A DNA stretch of 64,000 nt from Ardenticatenaceae bacterium (GCA_020634565.1 JACKBN010000001.1:682001-746000), one strand, 5' to 3'; numbered from the stretch's first letter, positions 1 to 8,314 are shown. Notes: a model not told the origin generated them from the sequence alone. Numbers and translations are program-made.

Positions 1-481
1 AGCGCACAAACTTGGCCATTGCCAACAAACAGCCATCCACAATGCTGGCATGGTTCAGCTTGTCACAAATGACGGTATCGCCCTTGCGCAGCAGGCTGGA
101 AATGGTCGCCAGGTTGGTGACGTAACCGCTGGAAAACGTAATGGCCGCTTCGGTTTGCTTAAAGTTAGCAATCCGGGTTTCTAATTCGTTGTGCAACGCT
201 AAAGAACCAGCCAACAGACGAACGCCGTGGGTGCCGGTACCATAATGATCAACGGCCGCTTTTGCTGCCGCATTAATTTGTGGATGACCAATTAGACCTA
301 AATATGAATAGCTCCCCAGCATAATCATTTCGCCGTAATTTTCTACATTGACACGGCCGTTTGGCAAAATATCTTGCGTGGCTTCCAAATAAAAATAAAG
401 CCCCGCTTCCTTGTAATGCTCAATATCCCACAATGTTTCCGGGAGCAATCCCGGTTTCTTCAATGTCTCTTCACCAATCAT
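1..481 (-). CDS. Alpha-oxoamine synthase family PLP enzyme (glycine C-acetyltransferase / AONS-like), 3' end beyond window
   Basis: Fold type I PLP enzyme that condenses an amino acid with an acyl-CoA (2-amino-3-ketobutyrate CoA ligase, 8-amino-7-oxononanoate synthase or a relative). I translated the reverse strand by hand: the first 160 residues read MIGEETLKKPGLLPETL and continue with family hallmarks, a YSYLGLIGHP segment, YGTGTHGVRLLAGS, LHNELE and DKLNHASIVDG. The lysine that binds PLP lies outside the window. The ATG at 481 has a good GAGGAG ribosome site just upstream (about 484-491). Which of the sister reactions it performs cannot be decided from this part. The gene diverges from the PBP gene at 825, and its leader contains two hairpins (509-532 and 551-610). 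Confidence 0.85.
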   Translation of the reverse strand, partial: MIGEETLKKPGLLPETLWDIEHYKEAGLYFYLEATQDILPNGRVNVENYGEMIMLGSYSYLGLIGHPQINAAAKAAVDHYGTGTHGVRLLAGSLALHNELETRIANFKQTEAAITFSSGYVTNLATISSLLRKGDTVICDKLNHASIVDGCLLAMAKFVR

Positions 482-550
482 TGGTATCTCCTCTTCGCAA
501 AAATAAGCCCAGGCTCTTGGGAAATTGCCTGGACAAGCTCTACCCCGCAA

Positions 551-610
551 AGACCCGATGGGTTTGGCAATCAGAGAATGCCTTCTCTCATGGGCAAACC
601 CTTCGGGTCT
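551..610 (-). promoter_or_regulatory. 60-nt three-tier hairpin in the leader of the alpha-oxoamine synthase gene
   Basis: The inverted repeat has three perfect nested stems: AGACCCG (551-557) with CGGGTCT (604-610), GGGTTTG (560-566) with CAAACCC (595-601), and AGAGAA (573-578) with TTCTCT (583-588), closed by a 4-nt loop. The stems are separated by a 2x2 and a 6x6 internal loop. It lies 70 to 130 nt upstream of the start codon of the minus-strand gene. No known riboswitch or T-box core (such as the TGGNACCGCG box) was recognised. It could be a regulatory leader or a mobile palindrome. Confidence 0.5.
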
Positions 611-723
611 GGCAGAACTGGCTAATTTTATACCCACCCCTCTCATTTCTCAACAAGTTACGCATTCTTGCCTGAATCGTTGCTCAGAATGGGTTGGCGG
701 CGCTTGCCCCCTGCCTGTGATCC

Positions 724-821
724 TGCGACAATCCGGTTGTCGGTGAACGGTTATCGGTTATCAGTAAACGGTGTTCCGATTACCGATTACGGATTACCGA
801 TCACGGGTCACGGATTACGGA
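724..821. repeat. Degenerate GGTTATCGG / CGATTACCG repeat tract upstream of the PBP gene
   Basis: Units of the type CGGTTATCGG and CGATTACCGATTAC follow one another in both orientations and end 3 nt before the ATG at 825. The same family occurs at 50249-50308 and 61232-61300, in each case in the leader of a long gene. No typical ribosome site is visible between the tract and the ATG. Confidence 0.6.
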
Positions 822-824
822 AAC

Positions 825-3800
825 ATGCCAAAACCAGCACGCATCATCAAATGGCGCATTCGGCGTCAGCAGCGCAGGCAGCGCAGTGGGGTCAACGTTT
901 TTCGTTGGCTGAGCGTGATTGTGTTGGGCTTGGCAACGGCCGTATTCACCTTTTTCATCTTGGGGGCGGTGGGGGTAACGGCCGTATTTGCCAGCTTCAC
1001 CCGCGATTTGCCCGACTTTACCGAACTGGAGCGACTGGGCCAGGACAGCAGCGCCACCTTCGAGACCACCAAAATTTACGCCTGGGGCAATCCAACCGCT
1101 GATGGGCAGCGCGATCTCACCCTTATCTACGAAGTGATCGATCCGCTGGGCGGCGACCGGCAGTGGCTGCCGCTGGACCAGATTCCGCAGCAGCTCATCG
1201 ACGCCACCATCGCCATCGAAGACCGCACCTTCTACACCAACCAGGGCTTCGACATGGTGGGCATTGGCCGCGCCTTCAACGAATACATCCTGCAAGGCGG
1301 CGATATCCAGGGTGGTTCTTCCATCACTCAGCAGGTGGTCAAAAACAACCTCATCGAGCCAGAGCGGCGCGTTGTGGGCAGCGAAGTCGGATTGGACGAT
1401 TACCAGCGCAAGCTGGAAGAGCTGCTGCTAGCCCGGCAGGTGACCCAAACCTACAGCAAAGAGCAAATTCTGGAGTGGTATCTCAACACCAACTTCTACG
1501 GCAATCTAGCCTACGGCATCGAAGCCGCCGCCCGCATTTATTTTGACAAGCCCGCATCCCAACTCACCCTGGCGGAAGCGACGCTGCTGGCCGCCATTCC
1601 CCAATCCCCGGCACTGAACCCCATCAACAACCCGGACGCCGCCAAAGCGCGGCAGGAATTGGTGCTGGATGCGATGGTGCGCGAGGGGATGATTAGTGAG
1701 GAAACGGCCGAATCCACCAAAGCTCTCCCCGTCCCCGTCGTCAACGCCATCGCCGACCGCTTTGACATCATCGCGCCGCACTTTGCCCTGTACGTGCAGC
1801 AGCAGCTAGAGCAAATGTTTGGCCCCGATTTGGTCCTGGGTGGCGGGCTGCGCGTTTACACCACGCTCGATCTCACCTACCAGCAGCAGGCGGAATGCGT
1901 GGCCCGCGCCCACGTCAACCGCCTCTCCGGCACCATCGGCCCTGGCCTGCCCGCCGACGAGCAATCTAGCTGCGCCGCCCTCGACTTTTTGCCGCCCCTG
2001 GCTGCCAGTGATGAAGGCGTGGACAGGGAAGTGGGCAATGCGGCCGTTCTCATGCTGGACCCCCGTACGGCCGAAATTAAAGCAATGGTCGGCAGCCTGA
2101 ACTATTGGGACGAAAGCATCGACGGCTCGTTTAACGTGGCGGTGGACGGCCTACGCCAGCCCGGCTCCAGCTTCAAACCATTCACCTACCTCACCGCGCT
2201 CAGCCAGGGGTACAGCGCCGCCAGCATGGTGCTAGACGTGGAAACCGACTTCAGCGAAGCCAACAACGGCATCCCCTACGTGCCCCAAAATTACAGCCGC
2301 CAATTTAATGGCCCGATGCGCTTGCGCCAGGCGTTGGCCAACAGCTACAACGTACCCGCCGTCCAGGTGATGAGCTGGGTGGGCGTGAACAAGGTTTTGC
2401 GCACCGCCCACAGCCTGGGCATCAACAGCCTGGACCAGGGCAGCGGCAGCTATGGCCTCTCCCTCACCCTCGGCGGCGGTGAAGTGTCGCTGCTGGACAT
2501 GGTGTACGCCTTCTCAGTGATGGACAACATGGGCGTGATGGTGGGCCAGCCTCGCCCGGCGGAGCAAGTTCGCCCCGGCTACCGCACGCTGGACCCCGTG
2601 GCCATCCTGCGCGTGGAGGACCAAAACGGCAACGTCCTGTACGAGTACAACCAGCCGCAACGCCGCGAAATTCTCACCTCGCAGCTAGCTTATGTGATGA
2701 ACGACATGCTCTCCGACCGCAGCGCCCGCTGTGCTGCCTTTGGCTGCCCCAACGTGCTGGAACTGCCAGACAATCGCCCCGCCGCCGCTAAAACCGGCAC
2801 CACCAACGATTTCCGCGACGGCTGGACCATCGGCTACACGCCGCAGCTCGTGACGGGCGTCTGGATTGGCAACAGTGACAACAGCCCGATGCAGGACGTG
2901 CCTGGTTCCAAAGGCGCAGCGCCCATCTGGCATGCGCTGATGAGCTGGGCTTTGCAGGATGAACCGCTGGAAAATTGGCCGCGGCCCACGGGCATTGTGG
3001 AGCAGCCAGTGTGCAATTTGTCTGGCTTGCTGCCGACCTCGTTCTGCCCCACTGTCTCGGAGATTTTCATCGACGGCACGCAGCCGACCATTTTCGACAA
3101 CATGTACCAGGAGTTTGCCATCAATCGGGAAACGGGCCGACTGGCGACGATTTATACGCCACCGGAGCTAATCGACCGGGAGCTGTTTGTGGTTTACCCG
3201 GATGCCGCCGCCGACTGGGTGCGCGAAAACGAGATCCCGCAGCCGCCGGACGAGTACGACACAATCACCGCGCCAGACAGCCCGGATGAGAACATTCGCA
3301 TTAGCTCGCCCGCGCCGTTTGCTTACGTGCAGGGGCAGGTGGTCATCACCGGCACGGCGCGCAGCGACAATTTTGCCTTCTACCGGCTGGCCTATTTTGA
3401 GGGATTGACGCCGGACAATCTGCAAACGCTGGCGGACAACGTAACGGAGCCGCGCGAAAATGCGGAGCTGGCGGTGTGGGACGTGTCGCAGCTGGAAGGG
3501 CTGTACACGCTGCTGCTGACGGTGGTGCGCCAGGACGGCGGCTTTGAGGAGTACAGCGTGCAGGTGACGGTGGACAACACGCCGCCCACGGCCGAAATTT
3601 TGTTCCCGCTGCCGGACCAGCAAATCTTCACCGACGAGGAGTGGGTGATTGTGCAGGCGCAGGTGGCGGATGATGTGTCGCTAAACCGGGTGGAGTTTTA
3701 TGTGGACGGGGCGGAGGTGCCGTTTGCCATCAGCACGGTGCCGCCGTTTACGGAGAAGTGGGACATTCCAGGGCCTGGCTGCCACAGCTTCCGGGTGGTG

Positions 3801-3878
3801 GCTGTGGATGCGGCTGGGAATGTTGGGGGTGGGGAGAGTACGGCCGTTTCCGTCTGCCTGATCGAGCGAGAAGAATGA
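825..3878 (+). CDS. Class A penicillin-binding protein (PBP1A type) with C-terminal Ig-like domains
   Basis: Bifunctional peptidoglycan glycosyltransferase/transpeptidase, 1017 residues from the ATG at 825. A basic N-terminus is followed by one membrane anchor (about residues 27-60). The GT51 domain shows AIEDRTFYTNQGFD (the usual His of EDRxFxxH is Asn), GGSSITQQ, QRKLEELLLA and a WYLNTNFYGN segment. The transpeptidase shows SSFK, SYN and KTGTT, in the right order. About 250 residues beyond the KTG box are Ig-like strands that end in TAVSVCLIEREE. The longer frame from 771 begins in the intergenic repeat and is unlikely. The stop codon overlaps the start of the phosphatase gene. Confidence 0.93.
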   Translation: MPKPARIIKWRIRRQQRRQRSGVNVFRWLSVIVLGLATAVFTFFILGAVGVTAVFASFTRDLPDFTELERLGQDSSATFETTKIYAWGNPTADGQRDLTLIYEVIDPLGGDRQWLPLDQIPQQLIDATIAIEDRTFYTNQGFDMVGIGRAFNEYILQGGDIQGGSSITQQVVKNNLIEPERRVVGSEVGLDDYQRKLEELLLARQVTQTYSKEQILEWYLNTNFYGNLAYGIEAAARIYFDKPASQLTLAEATLLAAIPQSPALNPINNPDAAKARQELVLDAMVREGMISEETAESTKALPVPVVNAIADRFDIIAPHFALYVQQQLEQMFGPDLVLGGGLRVYTTLDLTYQQQAECVARAHVNRLSGTIGPGLPADEQSSCAALDFLPPLAASDEGVDREVGNAAVLMLDPRTAEIKAMVGSLNYWDESIDGSFNVAVDGLRQPGSSFKPFTYLTALSQGYSAASMVLDVETDFSEANNGIPYVPQNYSRQFNGPMRLRQALANSYNVPAVQVMSWVGVNKVLRTAHSLGINSLDQGSGSYGLSLTLGGGEVSLLDMVYAFSVMDNMGVMVGQPRPAEQVRPGYRTLDPVAILRVEDQNGNVLYEYNQPQRREILTSQLAYVMNDMLSDRSARCAAFGCPNVLELPDNRPAAAKTGTTNDFRDGWTIGYTPQLVTGVWIGNSDNSPMQDVPGSKGAAPIWHALMSWALQDEPLENWPRPTGIVEQPVCNLSGLLPTSFCPTVSEIFIDGTQPTIFDNMYQEFAINRETGRLATIYTPPELIDRELFVVYPDAAADWVRENEIPQPPDEYDTITAPDSPDENIRISSPAPFAYVQGQVVITGTARSDNFAFYRLAYFEGLTPDNLQTLADNVTEPRENAELAVWDVSQLEGLYTLLLTVVRQDGGFEEYSVQVTVDNTPPTAEILFPLPDQQIFTDEEWVIVQAQVADDVSLNRVEFYVDGAEVPFAISTVPPFTEKWDIPGPGCHSFRVVAVDAAGNVGGGESTAVSVCLIEREE

Positions 3879-4621
3879 TGAGTAACCAGCACCGTCACCT
3901 AGCCTGGGAAGGTTGTTACAATACACGCGATTTAGGCGGCTTGCCTGCCGTAGATGGGCAGGAAACCAGGTGGCGTTCGATCATTCGCTCCGACCATCTG
4001 GGGCGTCTAACAGCAGCTGGGCAACAGGCTTTGTTGGCATATGGGGTCCAAACAGTTATAGATCTGCGCTCGCCTCAGGAAGCTAAAAAGGAACCATCCC
4101 CCTTTGAGCAATCATCTGGTCAGAATGGCTTGCCCCGCTACGTGAATCTGCCAATGGAACATGATTCCCCGCACGTTCGAGCCAAAATTAGCCAGGCAAA
4201 AAATCGAGCAGAGGTTTATTGCATTATCATCGACCATTGTTCTGATACCATCGCCAATATTATGCGGGCAATTATTCAAGCACCATCAGGCGGCATTGTG
4301 CTGCACTGCCATTCAGGTAAAGATCGCACGGGGACTGTGGTGGCGCTCTTGTTGGGCCTGGTTGGCGTTGGTCCAGAAATCATCGTAGCTGATTACGCGG
4401 AAAGCCAAAAGCGTCTGTGGCCGCTTTATGAACAGGTATTGACAGAAGCTGGTGGGGAAGAAAATATGAGTTTTTGGGCAAGGCCCACGGCCACTGCCGA
4501 AATGATGCAATTGACACTAGCGCATCTTGATCATAAATACGCTGGGATTTTGCCCTATCTTTATTCTACGGGGTTGTCAGAATTAGAAATCGTACAGTTG
4601 CAGCAGCGTCTGCTACCGTAA
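3875..4621 (+). CDS. Tyrosine/serine protein phosphatase (Y_phosphatase3 type)
   Basis: Cysteine-dependent phosphatase of 248 residues. It shows the N-terminal NTRDLGGLP and IRSDHLGRLTAAG segments of this family and a CX5R active site, HCHSGKDRTGTV, around residue 145. The ATG at 3875 overlaps the PBP stop codon (ATGA), and a second ATG follows at 3878, so translation is probably coupled to the PBP. Family members act on phosphotyrosine, phosphoinositides or other phosphoesters; the substrate here is unknown. Codon use and composition look less GC-rich than in the PBP. A relic of a PBP 3' end lies just downstream (4640-4675). Confidence 0.88.
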   Translation: MMSNQHRHLAWEGCYNTRDLGGLPAVDGQETRWRSIIRSDHLGRLTAAGQQALLAYGVQTVIDLRSPQEAKKEPSPFEQSSGQNGLPRYVNLPMEHDSPHVRAKISQAKNRAEVYCIIIDHCSDTIANIMRAIIQAPSGGIVLHCHSGKDRTGTVVALLLGLVGVGPEIIVADYAESQKRLWPLYEQVLTEAGGEENMSFWARPTATAEMMQLTLAHLDHKYAGILPYLYSTGLSELEIVQLQQRLLP

Positions 4622-4639
4622 TATAGGTGCTAAAAGGGA

Positions 4640-4675
4640 ACGGCCGTATCCGTCTGCCTCATTGAACGAGAGTAA
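4640..4675 (+). pseudogene. Second copy of the PBP gene's last 11 codons plus stop
   Basis: These 36 nt read TAVSVCLIERE-stop, the same peptide that ends the PBP at 3840-3878. Five of the 11 shared codons differ and every change is synonymous. The frame is closed by a stop just upstream (4631-4633), so only the 3' tip of a PBP gene is present. It follows the phosphatase gene by about 20 nt. Confidence 0.7.
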
Positions 4676-4723
4676 AATCCAACAAAAATTGTCCAACTTA
4701 AAAGGGTTTTTGGGGAAATCAAG

Positions 4724-5062
4724 ATGTATACGCACTCTGATTATGAAGCTTGGCTGACAGAAAGGGGCGACGAAATAATCGACAAGAAAGCTAAAGTCGG
4801 CCTAAACTCACTTACCAAGCTAGAGCATCTCATCTATTGTGTTTGGATAGTTGATTATTCAATCAGAAATGCAGGAGATTTATCTGCGGCTGAAGATTTA
4901 TATCCCCCTTTCAAAGAACAAGGTCAAACTTTTGCAAAGCAACTCCAATTAGACAAGCCTTATTCCTACTTTACACTTGATACTGAAGAGATGACAGAAC
5001 AATATTTTCTTTACTTTGAAACCATTTGCACGCAACTGATCTCAGCTGATCAAAAGAAATGA
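4724..5062 (+). CDS. Small hypothetical protein
   Basis: A 112-residue acidic soluble protein beginning MYTHSDYEAWLTERGDE, with no signal peptide or membrane segment. Helical segments around KLEHLIYCVWIVDYSIRNAG and a C-terminal FLYFETICTQLISA are visible. The IVDYSIRNAGD part faintly recalls the small DMP19/DUF4375-like proteins, but this is weak. The gene is AT-richer than its neighbours and has only a weak ribosome site (GGGGAAATCAAG). I do not assign a function. Confidence 0.6.
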   Translation: MYTHSDYEAWLTERGDEIIDKKAKVGLNSLTKLEHLIYCVWIVDYSIRNAGDLSAAEDLYPPFKEQGQTFAKQLQLDKPYSYFTLDTEEMTEQYFLYFETICTQLISADQKK

Positions 5063-5100
5063 TGCAGACAACTATAACTGTATCGCCCCCACACCTCACC

Positions 5101-5133
5101 CCAACCAACTGGCCAATGGGAAACGGCCGTATC
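5101..5133. repeat. 33-bp repeat, copy 1
   Basis: Identical over 33 bases to 8315-8347. It contains CCAACTGGCCAATGGG followed by AAACGGCCGTATC, so it carries one copy of the ACGGCCGT palindrome. Both copies are intergenic and lie on either side of the sigma/anti-sigma locus. Confidence 0.85.
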
Positions 5134-5249
5134 CATCCACCCTATTAACCCTAAGCAAAGTACAAATAATTTTTGCAAGCTTACTATACCTGTTATGTTA
5201 CGCAAATTATTTTTGTCATAGGGTCATTATGACGAAACATAGATGATCT

Positions 5250-5381
5250 ATGGAGGGTAAATCATTTACGATAGAAATTGAGCCATTGATGGTCCCTGGA
5301 TTTTTTGAAAAAGATCTTCCCCAATATCCCCATCGCTACCGATTCTTCTTGATAAAGATTCAGGAAGAGCAATCCCACTAA
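5250..5381 (+). CDS. Possible 43-residue open frame, maybe a truncated ApaG-like gene
   Basis: The frame runs ATG GAG GGT to TAA and reads KSFTIEIEPLMVPGFFEKD, then a PHRYRFFLIKIQEE stretch. The spacing of IEIEP and RYRFFLIKI faintly resembles the first strands of ApaG domains. It has no good ribosome site, and the normal family length is over 100 residues. It is either a chance frame, a small gene or a remnant. Confidence 0.25.
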   Translation: MEGKSFTIEIEPLMVPGFFEKDLPQYPHRYRFFLIKIQEEQSH

Positions 5382-5458
5382 AGAATTGCTTCATTGTGCA
5401 TCTAATAATATAGAGAATGCAGTAACAAAAGCCTCATTTGAGGAAACTTGGTAACAGT

Positions 5459-6049
5459 ATGAAGGACATCCAGGCGGTGGTGCGCCAGTGCCAGCAAGGT
5501 CATTTGGATGCTTTTACCACCTTATTCAACCGATATCAGAATCGTGTTTATGACGTTGCCTTTGCAATTCTGCGGAACGAGGCAGCGGCCGAAGATGCTG
5601 TCCAAGATACCTTCCTGATTGTTTTTAAAAAGATCAATAGCTTTAAAGGCGAGTCAGCTTTTGAGACTTGGCTCATTGCCATCACCGTCAATCAATGTCG
5701 TATGCGCTTGCGGAAACAGAAGTTGCGGCACTTTTTGTCCATCGAACGCTTGAGCCGAGAGCGTTTGTTTGGTACGAGAGGAAGCAGCGAGGAGGTGGCC
5801 GACATTGTTCAAAATCGCCAGCGCTGCCAAACATTGTGGGATTTGGTAAACCAACTGGATGATCGGCTGCGGCTGCCCTTAATCCTTCGTTACCGTTATG
5901 AGCTCCATTGTGGCGAAATTGCTGACATTTTGGGGCGACGTCAATCTACCATTTACCAACAGCTTCATGAAGGAAGAAAATTGCTGGGAAAAATGGCCCA
6001 AAATCTGGAAGCCAAGAGCCTGGCACCGTCAGTTGAGATAGCGAGTTAA
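5459..6049 (+). CDS. ECF-type RNA polymerase sigma factor
   Basis: Sigma-70 family factor of 196 residues. Region 2 includes LFNRYQNRVYDVAFAILRNE and AEDAVQDTFLIVFKKINSF; region 4 includes LRLPLILRYRYELHCGEIADILGRRQSTIYQQLHEGRKLL, which is a helix-turn-helix. The ATG at 5459 is preferred over an upstream TTG at 5438 because homology starts with MKDIQAVVRQCQQGHLDAF. The adjacent gene, 7 nt downstream, encodes a zinc-finger membrane protein, so the pair is a sigma/anti-sigma module. Confidence 0.93.
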   Translation: MKDIQAVVRQCQQGHLDAFTTLFNRYQNRVYDVAFAILRNEAAAEDAVQDTFLIVFKKINSFKGESAFETWLIAITVNQCRMRLRKQKLRHFLSIERLSRERLFGTRGSSEEVADIVQNRQRCQTLWDLVNQLDDRLRLPLILRYRYELHCGEIADILGRRQSTIYQQLHEGRKLLGKMAQNLEAKSLAPSVEIAS

Positions 6050-6056
6050 TAAACCA

Positions 6057-7568
6057 ATGCGTCTTTTGAAACAACAAGCCAATTCACCGCTGAATCATTT
6101 TGTTGTCACCTATTTTGAGGCTTTTCAAAACGGGGCACTGTCCGATGCGGAAGCGAGACGCTTCCATCAACATCTTGCTGATTGCCAACGGTGCCAGGAT
6201 TGGGTGGAGGAGCAAGAAGATCTTATCGAGCGCCTGCGGGTGGAGAGCTCACCCCAATTGCGTTTGTCGCCAACGGCTGCTGAGCGCGTGCAGCGGAACC
6301 TGTACAACCGTATGAGGCGGGCGATGATTTTGAATAATGCAAAAACCTTTTTGGGAGCAGCTACGGCCGTTCTCATCTTGGCTATTGTTGTCGGTTTTTT
6401 TGCCTTCCAGAACAGAAAATTCAATACAGTAGACTCAGTAACTGCCACTCCAGAATCCGCAGCCGCATTACCAACCTCAAATCCTTTCTCTATCGCATTG
6501 ACGCAGCAGGCTTTAACTTCAACACCTGTTCCTACACCAGGTGAAATAGATGAACAGCTCTTTGCGGCGGTCACTGCCGAAGACGTTGCTGCCGTAGAAA
6601 AATTCCTGGAGGGTGGCGCCAATCCCAATACCGCCAATTCGGATGGTCTTCCCGTTTTGTTAAGAGCAATCCGAGATGCGTGGGTAAGCGATAACACAGA
6701 AATTATCGAGCTGTTGCTAACATTTGGGGCTGATGTAAATGAATATAACGGCAGTGAATTTGCATTCCTACCGCAGGCAGCTTATTCAGGCCAACTAGAG
6801 GTTGTCCAGTTGTTGCTTGAAGCAGGTGCAGATGTAAATGCTACCAAGTCCTTCATTTCATGGACGGGAGCCACCCAAACGCAAGCCCCCGCCCTGTTAC
6901 ACGCGGTTGATGGTAACTATATTGAAGTTGCCGAACTGCTTATCAGATATGGTGCGGATGTGAACCAAACCGAAATGGCCCACAATGCTTCTCCATTATT
7001 TGTTGCCGCTTTTTCTAACTATCCCGAGCTGGTGACGCTGCTTCTTGATAATGGGGCGGATCCTTCCCTGCTTACCAATTGGGAAACGGGCAATACGGCG
7101 TTACACGGTGCGGCCTTTAATGGCGCAGTCGAGGCTGTTCAGGCGCTGTTGGAAGGTGGAGCCGATGTCGATGTTCAAACGAATACTGGCCTGACCCCCT
7201 TAATGTATGCCATTAGCGAGGGGATCCACCGCCGGACTGAAATTATTACCACGCTTCTGGAAGGAGGTGCTGATCCGAACGTCCAGGATGATAACGGCAA
7301 TACGGCTCTCCACTATGCTGCCAGGAACGGCCGTTCTGAAATGATCGCCCTTCTTATTGAGTATGGTGCTGCCATAGATGGGCAAAATGACGTAGGTAAT
7401 ACGGCATTACACGAAGCTGCAAAGAGGAGGATGACGGGTGCACTCTCTACCTTGCTCGAACACGGTGCCTCAACGGACATTGAGAACAATAGAGGCCAAA
7501 CTGCTCTGGGCGTCGCTTTAGATGATCGGAGCATTGAGATACTGCGGCAGGCAGGTGCAGAAGAGTAA
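6057..7568 (+). CDS. Anti-sigma factor (zf-HC2) fused to extracytoplasmic ankyrin repeats
   Basis: 503 residues. The N-terminus has a putative zinc site of the anti-sigma type, HQHLADCQRCQDW (His-X3-Cys-X2-Cys) around residues 38-50. One membrane helix follows (about 95-116, LGAATAVLILAIVVGFFAF), then a Thr/Pro-rich linker and about nine ankyrin repeats from residue 165 to the end. The repeats are marked by GANPN, GADVNE, GADVNA, GADVNQ, GADPS, GADVDV, GADPNV, GAAID and GASTD. By topology the zinc domain faces the cytoplasm and the ankyrin domain the outside. It probably binds the sigma factor encoded 7 nt upstream. An ankyrin sensor domain on an anti-sigma factor is unusual. Confidence 0.9.
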   Translation: MRLLKQQANSPLNHFVVTYFEAFQNGALSDAEARRFHQHLADCQRCQDWVEEQEDLIERLRVESSPQLRLSPTAAERVQRNLYNRMRRAMILNNAKTFLGAATAVLILAIVVGFFAFQNRKFNTVDSVTATPESAAALPTSNPFSIALTQQALTSTPVPTPGEIDEQLFAAVTAEDVAAVEKFLEGGANPNTANSDGLPVLLRAIRDAWVSDNTEIIELLLTFGADVNEYNGSEFAFLPQAAYSGQLEVVQLLLEAGADVNATKSFISWTGATQTQAPALLHAVDGNYIEVAELLIRYGADVNQTEMAHNASPLFVAAFSNYPELVTLLLDNGADPSLLTNWETGNTALHGAAFNGAVEAVQALLEGGADVDVQTNTGLTPLMYAISEGIHRRTEIITTLLEGGADPNVQDDNGNTALHYAARNGRSEMIALLIEYGAAIDGQNDVGNTALHEAAKRRMTGALSTLLEHGASTDIENNRGQTALGVALDDRSIEILRQAGAEE

Positions 7569-7634
7569 AAACGGTTGTAAACAATATGACCTTTTATGTA
7601 ATAGCGGGAAAGACCTTCAAAAAACTGTGGTTTG

Positions 7635-7667
7635 CTTAAACTGAGCAAGTTTTTTGCTCAGTTTAAG
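7635..7667. repeat. 13-bp perfect hairpin upstream of the secreted protein gene
   Basis: Arms CTTAAACTGAGCA (7635-7647) and TGCTCAGTTTAAG (7655-7667) enclose a 7-nt loop. The T-tract is in the loop and not after the stem, so it is not a standard terminator. It could be a leader structure of the gene at 7713 or a transcript-end hairpin of the ankyrin gene. Confidence 0.6.
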
Positions 7668-7712
7668 ACTAGGCTTAATCTCGAAAGAGACTATAAGCAA
7701 GGAGATGGGAAA

Positions 7713-8198
7713 ATGAAAAAAGGTTTGTTGCTCCTCATTACACTGTTGATGATTACACTTTTGTTCACATCGTTTTCAACCGTTGCAGCGGAACCTAACG
7801 CCCCAATTCGGTGTCTTGTAGATATGGAATTCAACGGGGCTTACTGGTCGGGGCAGGTTCATGATTGCAGCCTAGCTGGAAGTATCAGGTTTGATCCAGA
7901 CCCAGAAAATCCATCCTATTTAGCCGGTAAAACGCTACACTTCTTTGAATTGTTTACGATTGAACCCGATAGCGGCGGCGTCATCCATGGAAATACAGCT
8001 GGGGTTGGGCATCTCTATGAGCCGTTTCAGTTTAGGGCCAACGGTTGGGTAACAGACGCATCGGAGTCATGGGCGTATTTGGTAGGAAATAAGTATTTTG
8101 AGATGGGTAGGTCTACTGACCCACTAGATCCATCAACGCCTTTAACTGTCGATGATATGGAAATGAGAATAGTGCCTGCTCAACGGCCTATGCCTTAA
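7713..8198 (+). CDS. Small secreted protein of unknown function
   Basis: 161 residues from the ATG at 7713, which has an AAGGAG site about 8 nt upstream. A signal peptide is clear (MKKGLLLLITLLMITLLF, cleavage expected near VAAEP). The mature part contains CLVDMEFNGAYWSGQVHDC and is rich in aromatic residues and Asp. No family was recognised. The frame can be extended upstream to 7632, but that part covers the hairpin. It follows the sigma/anti-sigma pair on the same strand and might be part of the regulon; this is inference. Confidence 0.8.
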   Translation: MKKGLLLLITLLMITLLFTSFSTVAAEPNAPIRCLVDMEFNGAYWSGQVHDCSLAGSIRFDPDPENPSYLAGKTLHFFELFTIEPDSGGVIHGNTAGVGHLYEPFQFRANGWVTDASESWAYLVGNKYFEMGRSTDPLDPSTPLTVDDMEMRIVPAQRPMP

Positions 8199-8207
8199 TG
8201 AGAAGAA

Positions 8208-8267
8208 AATTATGCGTACTTTTCAATCTGCCCACAGCGTTGATTTGGCCGAAAAGTACGCATAATT
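8208..8267. terminator. 17-bp hairpin after the secreted protein gene
   Basis: Perfect 17-nt arms (8208-8224 and 8251-8267, AATTATGCGTACTTTTC and its complement) enclose a 26-nt loop, 9 nt after the stop codon of the gene at 7713. There is no long T-tract. It may end transcription or protect the 3' end of the mRNA. Confidence 0.5.
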
Positions 8268-8314
8268 GATTATAAGTCTTGTTGGTGATACGGCCGTTTC
8301 CCCCACATCCCTCT

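Larger units (their letters stand above)
482..824. other. Divergent intergenic region with leader hairpins and an ATTACCG repeat tract
   Basis: This stretch separates two divergent genes. On the side of the minus-strand gene it holds a small hairpin (arms 509-514 and 527-532) and a 60-nt multi-stem hairpin (551-610). From about 724 to 821 it holds a degenerate tract of CGGTTATCGG / CGATTACCG units that runs up to the PBP start codon. The apparent open frames in this stretch overlap each other, lack ribosome sites and have no recognisable content. Confidence 0.6.
5063..5458. other. AT-rich intergenic region before the sigma factor gene
   Basis: The region starts with a 33-bp repeat (5101-5133) and contains a possible 43-codon frame (5250-5381). 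The remaining sequence is AT-rich, with no clear hairpin or recognisable promoter. It should hold the promoter of the ECF sigma factor gene. Confidence 0.5.

Noticed and set aside
482..824. T-box or glycine riboswitch in the leader of the first gene
   Set aside because: The hairpins are clear, but no T-box sequence, anti-terminator or glycine-aptamer core was seen.
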